Shown here piece after piece: positions 39,781-52,606 of a stretch of 64,000 nucleotides of DNA (positions within the stretch are counted from its first letter, which is position 1; every line of letters starts with the position of its first letter). Both the position numbers and the translations under genes were made by a program. Source of the DNA: Blasia pusilla (Eukaryota > Marchantiophyta > Marchantiopsida > Blasiales); assembly GCA_050084515.1 (NCBI GenBank), contig CM114271.1, forward strand, positions 38,254,001-38,318,000, read 5' to 3'. The notes below the pieces were generated by a model. That model made no database searches. It worked only from the letters and a program-made list of their open reading frames with translations, and was not told where the DNA came from.

Positions 39781-39789
39781 GTTCTCTAA

Positions 39790-39960
39790 TCTAAACTTGC
39801 AGGCAGTCATGAGTGGCATGCAGGATGCAAGAATTGATTTTCCCTCTCAAGTTCATTGGGTTACATGCACTTGAGTTCATCTATGGTGACATCGGTGGAC
39901 CTGTGTGCTCAAATGGCCTTATGTGCATCTAGGAAGATGACTATTCACGGCTTCCCCTTA
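39790..39960 (+). pseudogene. Possible Ty1/copia integrase remnant
   Basis: Two short pieces in different frames read FPSQVHWVTC and then LEFIYGDIGGPVCSNG ... EDDYSR. They resemble the copia stretch 'L E x V H x D x x G P' and 'DDYSR' at the start of the integrase core. The pieces are short and broken by a stop, and nothing else of a copia element was recognised nearby. Confidence 0.35.
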
Positions 39961-41355
39961 CTTTCACTTTTTCTTTTGGTGGTGTCTTTGCTCAACCTTA
40001 TTTTCTATGGTTGGGTCTATTCACATATTTTAATCATAATAAAAACTGTCTATGTGGGAAGGAACAATTTGAGATATGCACTCCGGATAATATCAAGTCT
40101 CTCTCATGGCTTCCTAATTTGGAAATTGGAGTATGCTTGAAACAAATGTATCTACTCTGCTCCACAGACAGTAACATGATCACTAGATCTTTTGTGAACC
40201 TTGCTTATCGACTTGGAAGCTAAATTCAGTTCTATTTTAGAGAGTAAATAGGTCTTCTACATCCACTTTTCATCACAATTACCTGTGCGCAACTCTATTA
40301 GGAGAATGCAAACTTCAGTCCTCATGCCAGATCTTAAGTAAACCTAAAATGTAGACCTCTTCAACAGCATGATGGGTACAACAGTATTAAGACTCATCGA
40401 TCCGATATTGTGGGCATTTCTTATCTCTACAAGCTCGTTCCAGATGGGCAGAAGCCAAGGACAAACAAACAACATGAGAATTTCAACTTAGACTTCAAAA
40501 CTAAACTTTCAGTAGTTAAGGAGAACAGCATTCCTGCATTGGGAGAACCCCTGGAAATTGTAGCAGTTGCAAGTACGTACCTCAAACATTTGTATCTATC
40601 AAGCGCATACCTCATCTAGAATGTGCTGAATGTTTCTCTTGCACTCATCATGCTCAAAGCATAAAGAGAACATTTACAAAACTCCAGGCACCCACCATAG
40701 TGGCAGTTGGAGAAGGGTTGGAAAACTTTTGTGGGAGAATCGCCATAATCAAGTTGATCCATTCAAAATTGTACAACGTTTGAGTTCCTGAAATCATGTA
40801 CAAAATAGCTTGCTACCTACTGTCCACCTATGCAGAAAATAAATCAAGCATCCCCTTAATAAAGAATGTACCAAACAGGATTCGGTGAGAATATTATTTG
40901 AATTGTTGGCACCTGAATGCACCCCTCTGAGGATCCAGTTATTCAGAACCTGAAACTCTCAATCATCTTACTAGGAGTCAATCAGGACATCAAAGACATA
41001 GTTGCACGTAGCTGGCAGAAAGAGGGATGGAACACTCAGATTGGACAACCTCTCCTGGAATTACTGTCCAGAAGGATACATTGAAAAAAATCAAAATTAG
41101 CATGAGACATGTTTTGATGACTGCTTCTGCCCTGGATTCTCTCAGAACCACAACATGACCTCTGGCAACACACCACATAATCTTGGGCGGACAGTGAAGT
41201 CATGGAGACTAATGCCCACATTGCTTGGTAAGTTGATGTAGCCTTCAACTTCTAGGAGCTGGCATCAAAATTACTTTTGAGAACCTACTTCAACAAAAAG
41301 AATGGGTAATATGATGGTAAATTTCTGTAAAGCAACTAATGTACATGTACATAGT
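39961..41355. other. Spacer and probable 3' untranslated region of OEP61
   Basis: No gene seen. The last few hundred bases before 41356 should include the OEP61 3' UTR. Confidence 0.4.
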
Positions 41356-44300
41356 TCAACTGCCAATATACCCAAGTCGGTGCAGAATAATGGCAATAAC
41401 AAGCAGGACAATCGCTAAGATTAGGCCAGGTCTTCCCAGCATCCAGTTCTTTGCCTGTCTTGCCTTTTCAGCCACTTGTTGGGCACGTTCTGCCCAGCGC
41501 ATCTGTGACAGGTTTCCAAACAACTCATATTAACTTTTTGTTTCATAGCACCTTACAAAATGTTTGTACCGACTATATATTGCTTGCAAAAAGCCCATGA
41601 ATCCGAGACCATAGACACTACCTGATTGTTATCAATATTACCACCTGTTTATTCAAACAACTTGAGAGACTAAGAATATCATGATTGAAAAACTTACAAT
41701 TTTATCAAGATCATCTGGACTAAGATTTGCCATAGCTTTCTGCGCTTGAGCTGCCTCCTCTGGAGAAAGCTTCAGACCTAGTTGCTCACTCATACTTGCC
41801 ATGGTCTCTGGTGTCATACTTTTCACCATAGATGCCATCATCTGCTCCAAACAAAATATGCATTCAGCAAGGAGTGTACATCTCCTAAAGCTCGATAGTT
41901 GTCTCATTATGCCTATTTTGAACTATACATTTTCATTTTATTTTTATTTTAAATTGTAAACCAGCTAAGGATGCCGTCAGCAACTCTTCCTCTTCTGAAG
42001 GTGTATTCAAACTAGACTACAAAGCTAAGAAGCCTCCACGACTAAAAACCTTCAGCCTGAACTGATCTTTCAAGAAATGTTTCCCCGTTTGACAGAACAA
42101 AGACATCTGAATAACCTTCAAGAGAAAAAACAGAAACACTCTATTTTTCATTTTGATGACAGCTCATTTAATCTCTAGAGAGTTAATTTCTCTAGGAACA
42201 AAGATAATTTTTCAAGCTTCAGTGTGCAAATGAAGCCAATGCCATCACCTCCACAACTGGAACTTTCGACAGTACATACATATTTAAGACTGATCAAAAG
42301 TCCTTACTTTTTCTTGAAAACAACATTTCAAGAATCACAATCCGCTATTCTTGAAATGAACGACTGCCCTTGAAGATAACTTATAGACATACCAGCTATA
42401 AGCCTAGTGGAGCCTTCATGTTCCACTGTTTACCTGCTTAACAGCTGGATCCTTCATTTGTTGACGCACTTGTTCTTGCATTTCAGGACTGAAGTCAGCC
42501 ATACTTGGCATGCCCTCACCAGAATTCATCCCCCTGGAACGTTGACTCAGACTTGAAGTGCTTGGTCTATTCCCTGGCCCTGACCCAGCAGCAAGTGTAT
42601 TGTCTGTTGAAGTTGGAGCTGTTTCTGAAACTGAAGATTGTCTGGTGACTCCAGATTGATCTGTCCTAACACGCCTTCCATCCTGGGGTTGGAACTGGCT
42701 TGCCATAGTCACCATTCTTTCAAGATCATCTGGTGACAGGTTCTTGACCATGTCTGCTGCCATCTTTGCCATGTCAGAAGTCATCCCACCACCACTGAGC
42801 GCAGCTATATGTTCAGGATCCAGGGTCGACATCATGGTGTGCATACTTCTGCAGTAGGCAATCAGAACCATTCTGAGCGGGTCATTAAAATCCACCACAC
42901 TACTAGATAAATCTTTGACAGGACCGCTCCCCCACACACATAATCATTTCTTCTAGTGTGGCACAATTTGGCAACTTGCATATACTCCTGATATGTCCAA
43001 TAAACATTTCAATCCACCATCTGTATACGAAAGCGATACCTCAGCATTTCCGGATTTTGGGTCAAAGCACTCAAGCTGTCTCCCATTCCGCTCTCAGTTG
43101 GTAGTGAAGACATTTCAGGACTACTTGAAGAAGCATAATCGCCATTCCTGTTAATATTTTCTCTGCCAGTATTTGGTAACGAATTGGAAGTATTTTGTAC
43201 TCTAGATGCAAGATTTTCAGCACCATCTTCAGTAATTTCCTCAATAAATGGCCCTGAACATCAATTCCAAAATGAGTGACAGTTCATCCACAAGGAGCTA
43301 TCTGTTCAAATGCTTCTATGATGTACAGTCTCAAAAGCTCAAGAGAAAGGTATCATAATTCTCTTTACCCCTTGGGCTATTGAAGCGCGATGGTAGAAAG
43401 TAAGGCAGTTACTCCCAAAATCCTCATTCAACGGCCTGAAAAACGTGTATGTCACATTGAAAAGCGTCTGAGTACATTTTAGGAGTGCTCTGAGGTGTAG
43501 AGGTGAGTTTCCATACCATCTGTGAGCAGATCTTCCTGTCCACCCTCTTTCTCCAAGTCCTCTCTTGCTTGCCTAATTCATATCCAGACACAGCATTAAT
43601 TAATTAATTTCTTGTCTCATTACTGACGACTATGACTTTAAAGAAAAATAGTCAAGCTTGAAATGCAGTTCTTGCAATCCTAAACTTTCAATCTTTTTTC
43701 ACTCCGGAATAGCAGAATGATGAGTGACAAAGTAGAAAGGTAAACCCGAGGAAGCACGAGACATTAACCATCACAGATGAAAGCTTTGTGAAGGATGCTG
43801 ACATAGAGGCAAGGAGAAAGGTACAGACAGGAGCAACACATGAACAAAAAGGAATCAGGAGAATTATCAAGAGAACCAAGTGGTTCTGAACTAATGATTG
43901 GAAAGCAGGAGGTGATAATGGGGCTCACATAATAGATGGAAGAAAGTGAATTTTTAATGAGGCTTTGTCAAAAACAGTTCCAAAAGAAAAGCACAAATAC
44001 TTTGGATCCAAAAAATGAAGACCGGAAATCAGAAACGGGATGGTGTACTTGCAAAAGGATATATATGGAGAATGTTCTGTTCACAGAACCCTTGATCCTG
44101 GCGGCAAGGAGCCTTCCAACCAGAACCCTGAAGTATTTCAAACTCATAAATATCCCTGGTAACCATTGTTTGTAAGACATGGACAAACTCTGGTGCATGG
44201 TTTCCTTCTTGCAATTAATGACTGATACTTTTCCAAGTTGTCCCACCTCAATCGCCTGCATTACAGTCAGCACCTTTGCACCCTACTCTCGCTATCATTT

Positions 44301-47300
44301 TGTAGTCTTTTCATTAAGCAGCAAAGATCAATATATACCTTAAAACATCTCCAATTGTTTCATCCTCGGGAGAGATCTGAGCAGCATTTCTCAAGTCTGT
44401 GACAGCTAACTGTAGAAGGACAAAGAAAACAACCAGGTCATTGGGCTACCCAAGCAGAAATACCAGTGCCAATTTTTGGCCACATGAACAGTCAAACTCA
44501 AAACTTCAAGAGTCTTAGCAGTTGTATTTATCACTGATCAAAAATTTGTGGTTTCAAGCACCTTTCTCAATTCTGCTCTGAAAATTAAGTGATATTGCAT
44601 TTGAGTAAAATGTCAGATGACAAAGAAACTAGACAACATACACAATACCATTATCAAGCCATTCAAGAAGTTCTGGTACATCCTATAAAACCAAGCTTTC
44701 ACCCCTGACCATCATGGACATTTGCAGACTGTAAAACCAATTGATGAACATTTCATTGCTCAGGATTGAGAAAATGCTGACCTTGAAGTTTCTAATTTCT
44801 TTGTAAGCTTGACCTCTACGATACAGAGCTTTGAGATTGCGAGGATCTCCTTTAAGAATCTGGTCAACATAAAGTTCCAATCTTTCATTGACAAGCATGT
44901 GACCTGAAAAAAATTTACATGGTTGAATCTAATTATTCAAGAAAAAATCCTGGAGTAGACAACCACAGCAAAGACAGGATAGCATCATGGGAAAGCCAAT
45001 AATGTGAGGGTAAAACCTCAAACTGCTGATGGTGGACAGGTATACACAATGTGACCCACCTCTGTGCCTTCCACGATGACTTCTTGGTACTGGTTGGTTT
45101 TCAAATAACATGACATAAGATTGAGAGAGCATGTCAACTGCAGATTCCTAGCCTCTGGCGTCATAATGCTTAAAAGGTTGTTTTTTGCCTGTCACAATCC
45201 CAGAGAAAACTGATCAAAAAGGACACAACGGTACACTTCTGTGACTAACTTTTGTCACACGAGATAAGCCTGCCTGGCAAATTGAAGTCATCTTCTTGTC
45301 AACTGGCTACCCAGTTCACCTGTGGAAGGGGTGGTGAAATACACCAGCACAAGAACACACATTTTCAGCCTATAGAAACCATCCAAAGTTAACTTCCAGA
45401 CCACAGTTCCCTTTCAGGTCAAGAGACTAAGAACCATGTGCAGTTGAATGAGATATCATGATTCAAACTTCTGTTGGTTGATACAAATAATCAGCACAAA
45501 CACCAAACTCTTCAACTTGTGTAATCATTTAAAAATGACCGGAGTTCTCAAACTTGCCATTAGGAAATGATTCATTACTCAGCCATTGCTCATGTGCAGA
45601 GGGTTGCCAAGATTCACTCTACCAGAAACATAGATATCCAGGAGATGCCATGATTTCTTTCCACAAAACTAATCTGAAGCTCAATGTTCCAAGTCATCAA
45701 AAGTGGTTCAATTGTACTCATGAAAAACTCTACAACATGCTTACCCGCAGATATTTTTCTGCTGCTTCACAAAACTTTCCAATGCCATGGAGCTGATTGC
45801 CCTGTTGAGATAAAACAAAGAAAACAAATGAACAGGCCCTTGGGGCACCATGCTTGTAGATGAATATGTTGCTAAGCCACATCACTTCAAAAGCAGGTTT
45901 TCATCATGAACTTCCTCAGTATCAATATCTAAGAAGTCAGGCTACCAACAAAATTTACAGACGAGAATTGTAATCAAGACCTATCTTACCTGCTTTTTCA
46001 GGCTTAAGGCCGCTTGATATTCATATGAACGCTGAGCTTCATTCCGGGCCCTCATTGCAGCGATCTCCTCAGGGGAAGCTTGGGCCATACGAGAACTCAG
46101 GTCAGCAATCTCCTCAGGGGGCACATGCTTCATTTGTTCAGCGGCCATTCGCAGATCCTCTGGTCTTAAGTTCTTCATTCCCTCCGAAGCCATGCGTAGT
46201 AAATCCGGATTGCTCAGCATCTGCAACCATTCTCTTGGACACTCCATCAGTTTGACACCCTCCACAACTATGCAGCAACACAAAATGGCAAGACATGTAC
46301 AATATTATGAAACTAAACCCTGCAAGTAATGTCAATTTTGGATGCAGAGGATGACAAAGAAAACCTCTTAGAATGTAAACTTACAGCTGCACATCAATTT
46401 AATCCTTGTTACATTCAACACTCTCCAGGCCTGTAGTTCTAGGAAATAACTGGGTAAGCATGTTGTGCAGGGCCATTTACCCAAGCTTACAAGTTGACAT
46501 TGTTAAATTTGAATAAGTTCACTTTTTTGACCATCCTCTCACAATTCTATGGATGGTGGACCACCCATGCACCATACAGACTTGAAAAAAAAACCCTGCC
46601 ACTCTCACTTCCTCTGTATGACAGACAAGCATTTCTGAAAATCGCAATACATTTAGCCCGTGCTCAAGCAGAAATGTGTGCTAGAAATAAAAACACAATT
46701 TCCTACTCACAGTATTAACTTTGGTTTCAAACAGTGCCAAACAGCAGGTCCTCCCATGTCGCAATGCAATCCACCAAAACCATTACTTTTATGTAGCTGA
46801 AGAAAGTTCAATAGCATCAATATCATGCCTTCAAAAAACTTACCTGAGGTGGACAACATTTTGAGTGGAACCATGGCTGACAAATTAAATGTAAAACCTA
46901 CTGTGGCTCCGGAGAATCACCCACAGTAGAGCTGTCTTTGATGTGAATCCATATTCAAAATCTACACTGGTACATGCCAGGTTTAATTTAGCGTCCGGAA
47001 AATATGGACCTGGGCACTATCCAAAAGTTCTCAATCTTCTTGTTCTTTGCAGTTTGATAGCTTCATGAAAAAAAACCTTACGAGTCCACTATTTGGCAAT
47101 TGAGCTTCCAAAAAAACTATCATGGATATATTCCAATTTGTCAGAGCTACAATTTTAAGGCTCCTGAACCTTAAATCAGAATGTATCCTTCTTTTTTTGT
47201 TCTCCAAGCTCACTAATCGCCTGGATAAACAGAATCAAAACTACTGCAGGCCCTTCACACTGGCGAGTTCACCCTTCTGACTCAGCCCTGTGATCTTCTT

Positions 47301-48196
47301 GCAGAGATGGCCTGGAACTTTGATACTCAAGGAGCTCAGGGAGTCTCAGTGAAAGTAGGTAGGGATGATTTTCGCAGAAAGAAGATTTCTCAACTCTTGC
47401 GAAAGATGGTTAGTTGCAAGATATAGGAGCTAGTATGTTGAGAACTTATCTGCTAAACTTTTTGGCTGTAAAATCTGATAAGTACGTCTGTGAGAACGCG
47501 CCAACGTTGACAAAAATCAAACTTAAAGCCATTGCCTCTCGAGTAAGGATAATTCCCGCCAAGAAAGTAGACTTGTACCTTTGGTCCTCGAAAAGCCTCC
47601 ATGAGTGAGACTTTCCATTCTTAGAGCTGTAGTCCACCTATAACCTCCACAATAGTAGACGGTGATCAAGTTCAGCTAGCGATCGAGATAGATGAATTGC
47701 TGATCTCGCAAAGAGGAAAGTGTCTCCTCAAATGGAGACCTGGAGGAACCTCCGGAAAGGCTGCAATGACGTGATCGATTGAAGAACCCACTCCATGAAC
47801 CGAGATACTAAGGCATAGATCCAACATATTCCTCCTCTACTCCCTATTCTTATGTAAAATAGGGTACTACTTAGAACGATTGGGACGGTGTTCTCCCCCC
47901 TCTACATTCATAGCCATACATTGGCGCACACAGCGATGACAAGGAAGAAAGAGGAGAGAGAAAAACCGAAGCCGGCGGTGGAACAGATGGATGGTGTTAA
48001 GTCCATTCAGGATTTTGCCAAGGCTTGGAAAAGCGGGGAAAGCGGGAACAAGGATACATAAATTTGGTGAGTGATCAGGAGAGTAGGCCGAAAACGTGAC
48101 CTGCTGTTGCATTTTTCGTAGATCTTCAGGTCTCATCCGGCTCATTTGCTCCTGAGCTAGCCTCATCATTTCCGGATCCATCATTCCCCCAAACAT
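41356..48196 (-). CDS. OEP61: OEP61/TPR7-like tail-anchored TPR co-chaperone receptor, complete, 11 exons
   Basis: Exons (minus): 48196-48101, 46220-45990, 45801-45745, 45188-45060, 44859-44782, 44409-44339, 43572-43517, 43253-43040, 42848-42434, 41841-41698, 41502-41356; 1638 nt, 545 aa. All junctions are GT-AG and phases fit. The start [14 protein letters not shown] is the only ATG in the open frame. Residues ~105-218 form a TPR clamp for the Hsp70/Hsp90 C-terminal EEVD, with clamp residues K107, N111, N151, K181 and R185. Repeated SPEDL/MA motifs and an STI1-like part ([14 protein letters not shown], near 435-450) follow. The C-terminus has a basic stretch and a tail-anchor helix (~524-537), ending HRLGYIGS. 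Family knowledge: OEP61/TPR7 docks chaperone-bound precursors at the chloroplast outer envelope and ER. Length is close to the ~554 residues of Arabidopsis. Nothing is broken. Confidence 0.95.
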
Positions 48197-49430
48197 TCTA
48201 CCGCCTGCCTGCCCGCCCGCGTTTGCTTTTCCCTCCTCTCCCGCTGCGTATCCCAACGTTCGGAGCCTCAACTCCTCAGATCACTACTTTCCAAAAAAAC
48301 CAGCAATCTGTCTGCATCGGCAGAACGATCGCACCTCCTGTTTCTCCTCCCTCCGCCTGTGAGCCGATGATGAAACTCCTCAACGCCGACCGGGAAAATT
48401 TCGACGCGTCAACACGCCCTCGCCTTTCCTTTCCGCAAACGCTGCAGCAAAAAGCACGCCGTGTCGCAAATTGACAAGGGAAAAATATCTCGGGCCAGGC
48501 GAAATATTTTCATAACAATCACACCAGCGATCCGCCGCAGCAGTTTCCCGGAACCAAAATTGGAGGCGAAATTTAAACGATTGAAACGCGGATGAACGAA
48601 TCGTCTCTCGTCCCGGGAACACAAGGTTTCCAATGGCAGTGGGCATTTGACCATCGTAGATCCAAAGTCCCAATAGTGTATGGAGTAGGCCCTCCTTCGA
48701 TTAGTAACCCCTGGTTACAGTGTCGGGTTCGCTGCCACCAAGCGTGGTTGGTGTAGAACGACCACAGTTTCCTCCCGAAGCACACCATAGTGGAGACCTT
48801 ATGGAACCGTGGTTGGCCTCACGGGCGCTGTGGTGACCCAACCCGACTCCTAGAAGAAGCCTTGGCAGCCTTGGCTTCTACCATGGTTAGCTGACCCGTG
48901 AGGTCTCGCATGTACCGCATGTATGATGTACGTCATTGCCAAGAATATGGTGGATCTGGCGTAGCCCGAGTTAGCGTACGGTGTCCGTGATCCATTACTG
49001 GCTGCCGCCGGTAATCCACGCACCGTTGCAGGTGACACTCCGAACAAGTGGGAGTGAGGCGTGCCGGTGCGGATTCTCACGGGTGAGTGCGAAGGTGTGA
49101 GATACGCCCTTTTTCGAACGTTGCGGGAAATGAACGGATGGAGATGTGGATCGAAGGACATGTATTATTTCAAATTCTATGTCATTTTAATAAATCCTTT
49201 TTTAATTAATGCACCAAACAAGTATTTTTAATACAGGTAAGAAATTATCAAATTGAAAATTATATTTAGAACATGATTTTACGAAAAAAAATTGGTTCCT
49301 GATGAAATACATATGGGTAAATGTGTACTCTAAATTCTTCTATATAGTTTTTATTTTGATCATAACTCCTTCATTCGTAAGATATTTCTCATGGTTTAAT
49401 TTATTCACTTCTAGGGATTGAGGTGATGAC
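48197..49430. other. Probable OEP61 5' UTR and promoter side, then unexplained GC-rich block
   Basis: 48197-48480 is GC-rich and pyrimidine-rich on the plus strand, fitting a 5' UTR of the minus-strand gene. No TATA box is obvious. 48640-49165 is noticeably richer in G+C than its surroundings and holds open frames on both strands, but I recognise no product. Confidence 0.4.
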
Positions 49431-49439
49431 GCAACTCCA

Positions 49440-50000
49440 TAGCAAGCCCTAATTTTTTTCAAGAGCGGCTACTTTGCAAGTCCATTGCGATTGCTAGCTT
49501 AAAAGTTCATTTCATGGGACTCCATTGCGGCTCCATGGAACTTTGCGAGTTGCCCTTCGTTTGCGAGTTTGGGTTGTCGTTCTATCATTGCAACTACGGT
49601 GACTCACACCAAGCTCAAAATTTACTCGCAAATGTGATTGCAAGTCAGACTCACAAATAGTGGCTTCAAGGACTCGTAATTTGCCACTTAAGAGCTCACA
49701 TTGGAGTCACATGAGACTTGCAGCTTCAGAGTCCCTCAACTTGCAAGTAGTTTTTTGCAAGTTCTTGAACCAATTTTCTGCCATAAATTCTCTTTTCGTC
49801 TCCAAACCGTTCCATTTCGCTTTTCTTCCTGACTTCCCAAGCATTGTTTCCTCACTTTGCAACTAGTTTTTTTCATAGTAGATCTAAGTATTGACATGTT
49901 TTTTTAAAGGAAATTCTTTTCCATATTGAAGAACATATAGAGGAGTGAAATTCATTCCATTACATTTTTTCCAAAATTCTGGGTTCCAAAATTTAAGAAA
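49440..50000. repeat. Relative of the foldback-element arm
   Basis: It matches the right arm at 37800-38300 in order and orientation: TTTGCGAGTTTGGGTTGTCG-type words, TTCTTCCTGACTTCCCAAGC, CTTTGCAACTAGTTTTTTTCAT and GAACATATAGAGGAGTGAA. The matching opposite arm is not visible, so this is a partial copy. It is interrupted at 50000 by a mini-Helitron. Confidence 0.65.
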
Positions 50001-50149
50001 CTAGTGTTTAGCTTGTGCCATGTACGAGAGTGAAAAAAAATTTTATGTTGTACACAAATTCAAAAAAAAAAATCTTGTTGCGTAGTTGCCATATATTAAG
50101 TAAACATGTGTTTGCAAATCAAGTAGCCACTCTCTAATAATAATATAGA
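50001..50149 (-). mobile_element. Mini-Helitron 1 (149 bp)
   Basis: On the minus strand it starts TCTATATTATTATTAGAGAG (flanking A before) and ends GGCACAAGCTAAACACTAG (flanking T after), the A|T insertion rule of Helitrons. A close copy lies at 50309-50456. Confidence 0.6.
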
Positions 50150-50308
50150 TTGGATGTGGAAATAGAAGAATGCAAAACATCTCCCATCTAACACCATAGA
50201 TTGAAAGGAATCTCCCCCCCCCACCAACACCTCTATTCCTGTTGTGTAAATAACCCGTAATTCATGTCCTTGCTTTTGAGCCCCAAAAGCCCCTTTCTAA
50301 TGTAGAAA

Positions 50309-50456
50309 CTAGTGTTCAACCTGTGCCATGCACGAGAGTGAAAAACTAACCATGTTGTACAAAAATTCCAAAAAAATGTTCTTGCTGCCTAGTTGCCGCA
50401 TCGCGAGCAGACATGTGTTTGCAAATCAAGAAGGTACTCTCCAATAATAATATAGA
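50309..50456 (-). mobile_element. Mini-Helitron 2 (148 bp)
   Basis: On the minus strand it starts TCTATATTATTATTGGAGAG and ends CGTGCATGGCACAGG...AACACTAG before T, with the palindrome GTGCATGGCAC close to the end. Its 5' end abuts exactly the 3' end of the larger Helitron at 50457. Confidence 0.6.
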
Positions 50457-52606
50457 CTAGTAAGATGCATGTGCAATGCACAAGTGCATTAGGGAACAAT
50501 ACGCATGGAAGAGGGAATAATACACAAACGTGGGTTTGACTTTTTTTGAATATTCTTATTTTAGTCAAGTATTTCTTTATACACCATATTTTGTGTGTAG
50601 TCACCTTCCTCATTTGAGTGTTCATCGCTTCCTATGGTAACGTGGATGGAACTTCTCTTCCCTACTCTAGATAATGCTACATACAATTGACCATGAGAAA
50701 ATACGAGAGTAGGCAAGTAAATACCAACCTTTTGCAAAGTTTGACCTTGAGACTTATTAGTAGTCATAGCAAAAGTTGGGCGAATAGGGAATTGAAACCT
50801 ACGTAAATCAAATGCCAAACCAGAATCGGATGCAATCAATGGATACGTGGAATAAAAATTCGATCTCCAACATTTTTTCCAGTGATGATTTCTGCATCTA
50901 TGCAATGTTGCATGAATCCACGAATCACCAATCTCGTCCTGTTTGCTTGTCCATATGATACGTTCATCTTTCGTAAGAGCATGACTGTTGCACCAATTTT
51001 TAAACACAAACGATGCGGAGGTAGTCTACAAGGCAAGCATGTGTTCAAAAATTTAGTTGGATAGATAGAACTCATCCTCTGATTTGGAATAGAGTCGACA
51101 CTGTGGTAAATATGCTCATGTACAAAAGATATAATAAATCAGTGAGAAAAAGTAATAGTAGTACAAAAAATTCCCAAAAGAAGGTCCCAAGCGGAAAATA
51201 TATGCACATTAGAAGGATTACCTGTCTTGGTAACCGAGACATAACGTTTGTATAAATGTCATCAACATCTTTATTTCTTGGAGTCAAAATAGTTGTATCT
51301 CTCAAGAAACCAATGTCATGGAAGTGGCTAGTAGATATGCTATAGATCAATTCAATAAGATTGCATATCTTATAACTGTTAGTAATAATTTCATATGGTA
51401 ATCGTATAAAGTCTTCTCCCAAATGAGGGTGCAAAGGTACATGACCCTCTCCCACTTCCAATAACCAATCAGCAAAAGCTTGTTGTTCAACATGCAAATG
51501 ACCTTCCAAACATTAAACTCGCATGTTTGTTGTCAACTTCATGAACTTTACATAAGACCAAAGAGATGGTCTCTTTATAGTGGCTTGTATGATTTGGGGT
51601 CAATCCCCATGATGAACAACAGGCAACACTTGACGTAAGTCACCACCAAATATTATAAGTTTTCTGCCAAATTGTAGTTATCGTAGATCATCTGAAACCA
51701 CTCCCATAATATCTTGTATAAGTACGATTAACTGCCTCAAATGCATGACGATGAGTTATAGGTGCTTCATCCCATGTAATGAGTATTGCGTCCCGGATTA
51801 AGCGTGCTCCATCACTTTCAACTCATAAACTATAAATGATAGAAGGAAGAAAATTAGAATTGTAACACTTGAACTAATTAAATTTTATGTGTTCATAGAA
51901 TTGCATGTAAGGTAGCTAATGACACTTACTTGCATATAGAACTCTCATGAAGATTGATGGGGATCTTGAAATGCGAATGTGCAGTTGGTCCTCCATCTAA
52001 TAATATAGCAGCTATTCCGGATGATGCTACAACCAATGTTATACCTCTTGCACTCCTTATGCTTGCAAGGAGAAGATTATCTAAAAATGTCTTTCCTGTT
52101 CCCCCCGGACCATCAATGAATTTTTTTTTTGAAGATGGTGGAGCATTCATGCATATTTGATCCAGCTTCTCATGTATAGCATCCCAAATAATACCTTGTC
52201 CTTCATTCAAACATGCTTCTCCCAATTGCACTTGCTCAAATAATTCTTCTATATCATATGATAACTCTTGTTCCTCCAAATATGAATGTGAATGAAAACT
52301 TTGGAAATTAGCTTGGGGCATGTTAGTAAAGTCAGATAGTCTCTTTCCTTGATCTTATAAATAATAATGAACTTCCAACAATGCATTGTTAGTGACAACA
52401 TCATCAACATGAAGATTAGGAATTCTTGTTTTTTGCAATGAAAGAGTTTCAAAAAAATTCCAAATTATCGTTAGTTTGTTGAATGCACAAAAGAAGAGAT
52501 ATACTATTAGGAAAAAAATGAATGTTGTACAGAGTGGCACTAATGAATTCTCACATGTCGTCGTTCATATAAGAGATCTTCTAATAGTGGAAGCAAGAAT
52601 TGACTC
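50457..52606 (-). mobile_element. Helitron with helicase; 3' end defined, 5' end missing
   Basis: The 3' terminus on the minus strand reads TTGTGCATTGCACATGCATCT then TACTAG (last base 50457), followed by T: a palindrome a few bases before CTAG, as in plant Helitrons. The helicase lies upstream. The element is cut at about 52606 by the LTR of retroelement copy B. Neither the Rep/HUH endonuclease part nor the 5' TC end is in the window. Confidence 0.7.
50600..52540 (-). pseudogene. PIF1-type helicase of a Helitron, degenerate
   Basis: SF1B helicase motifs appear in order on the minus strand. First comes a pre-helicase segment (NNALLEVHYYL, then KRLSDF) typical of Helitron proteins. Then motif I GPGGTGKTF (Walker A, about 52115-52090), VASSGIAAILLDGG and TAHSHFKIP, motif II ITWDEAPITHRHAFEAVN (about 51785-51730), motif III GGDLRQVLPVV (about 51632-51600), FIRLPYEI (about 51420), LKIGATVMLLRKMN (about 51000), and the last block MTTNKSQGQTLQKVG with HGQLYVALSRVGKRS (about 50775-50640). 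Autonomous Helitrons use this helicase with an HUH nuclease for rolling-circle transposition. Stops after motif III (GGD...HHGD*) and frame changes near 51840 and 50830 show it is inactive. Confidence 0.85.

Noticed and set aside
44783-44898. OEP61 exon 5 starting at 44889
   Set aside because: That acceptor puts the frame out of phase. The acceptor before 44859 restores phase and the expected protein length.
48197-48271. Extended N-terminus of OEP61 starting at 48271
   Set aside because: It would need a TTG start. The first ATG of the frame at 48196 gives the family's normal N-terminus.
48850-49161. 103-codon minus-strand frame
   Set aside because: No motif or family resemblance. Such open frames are expected in the GC-rich block.
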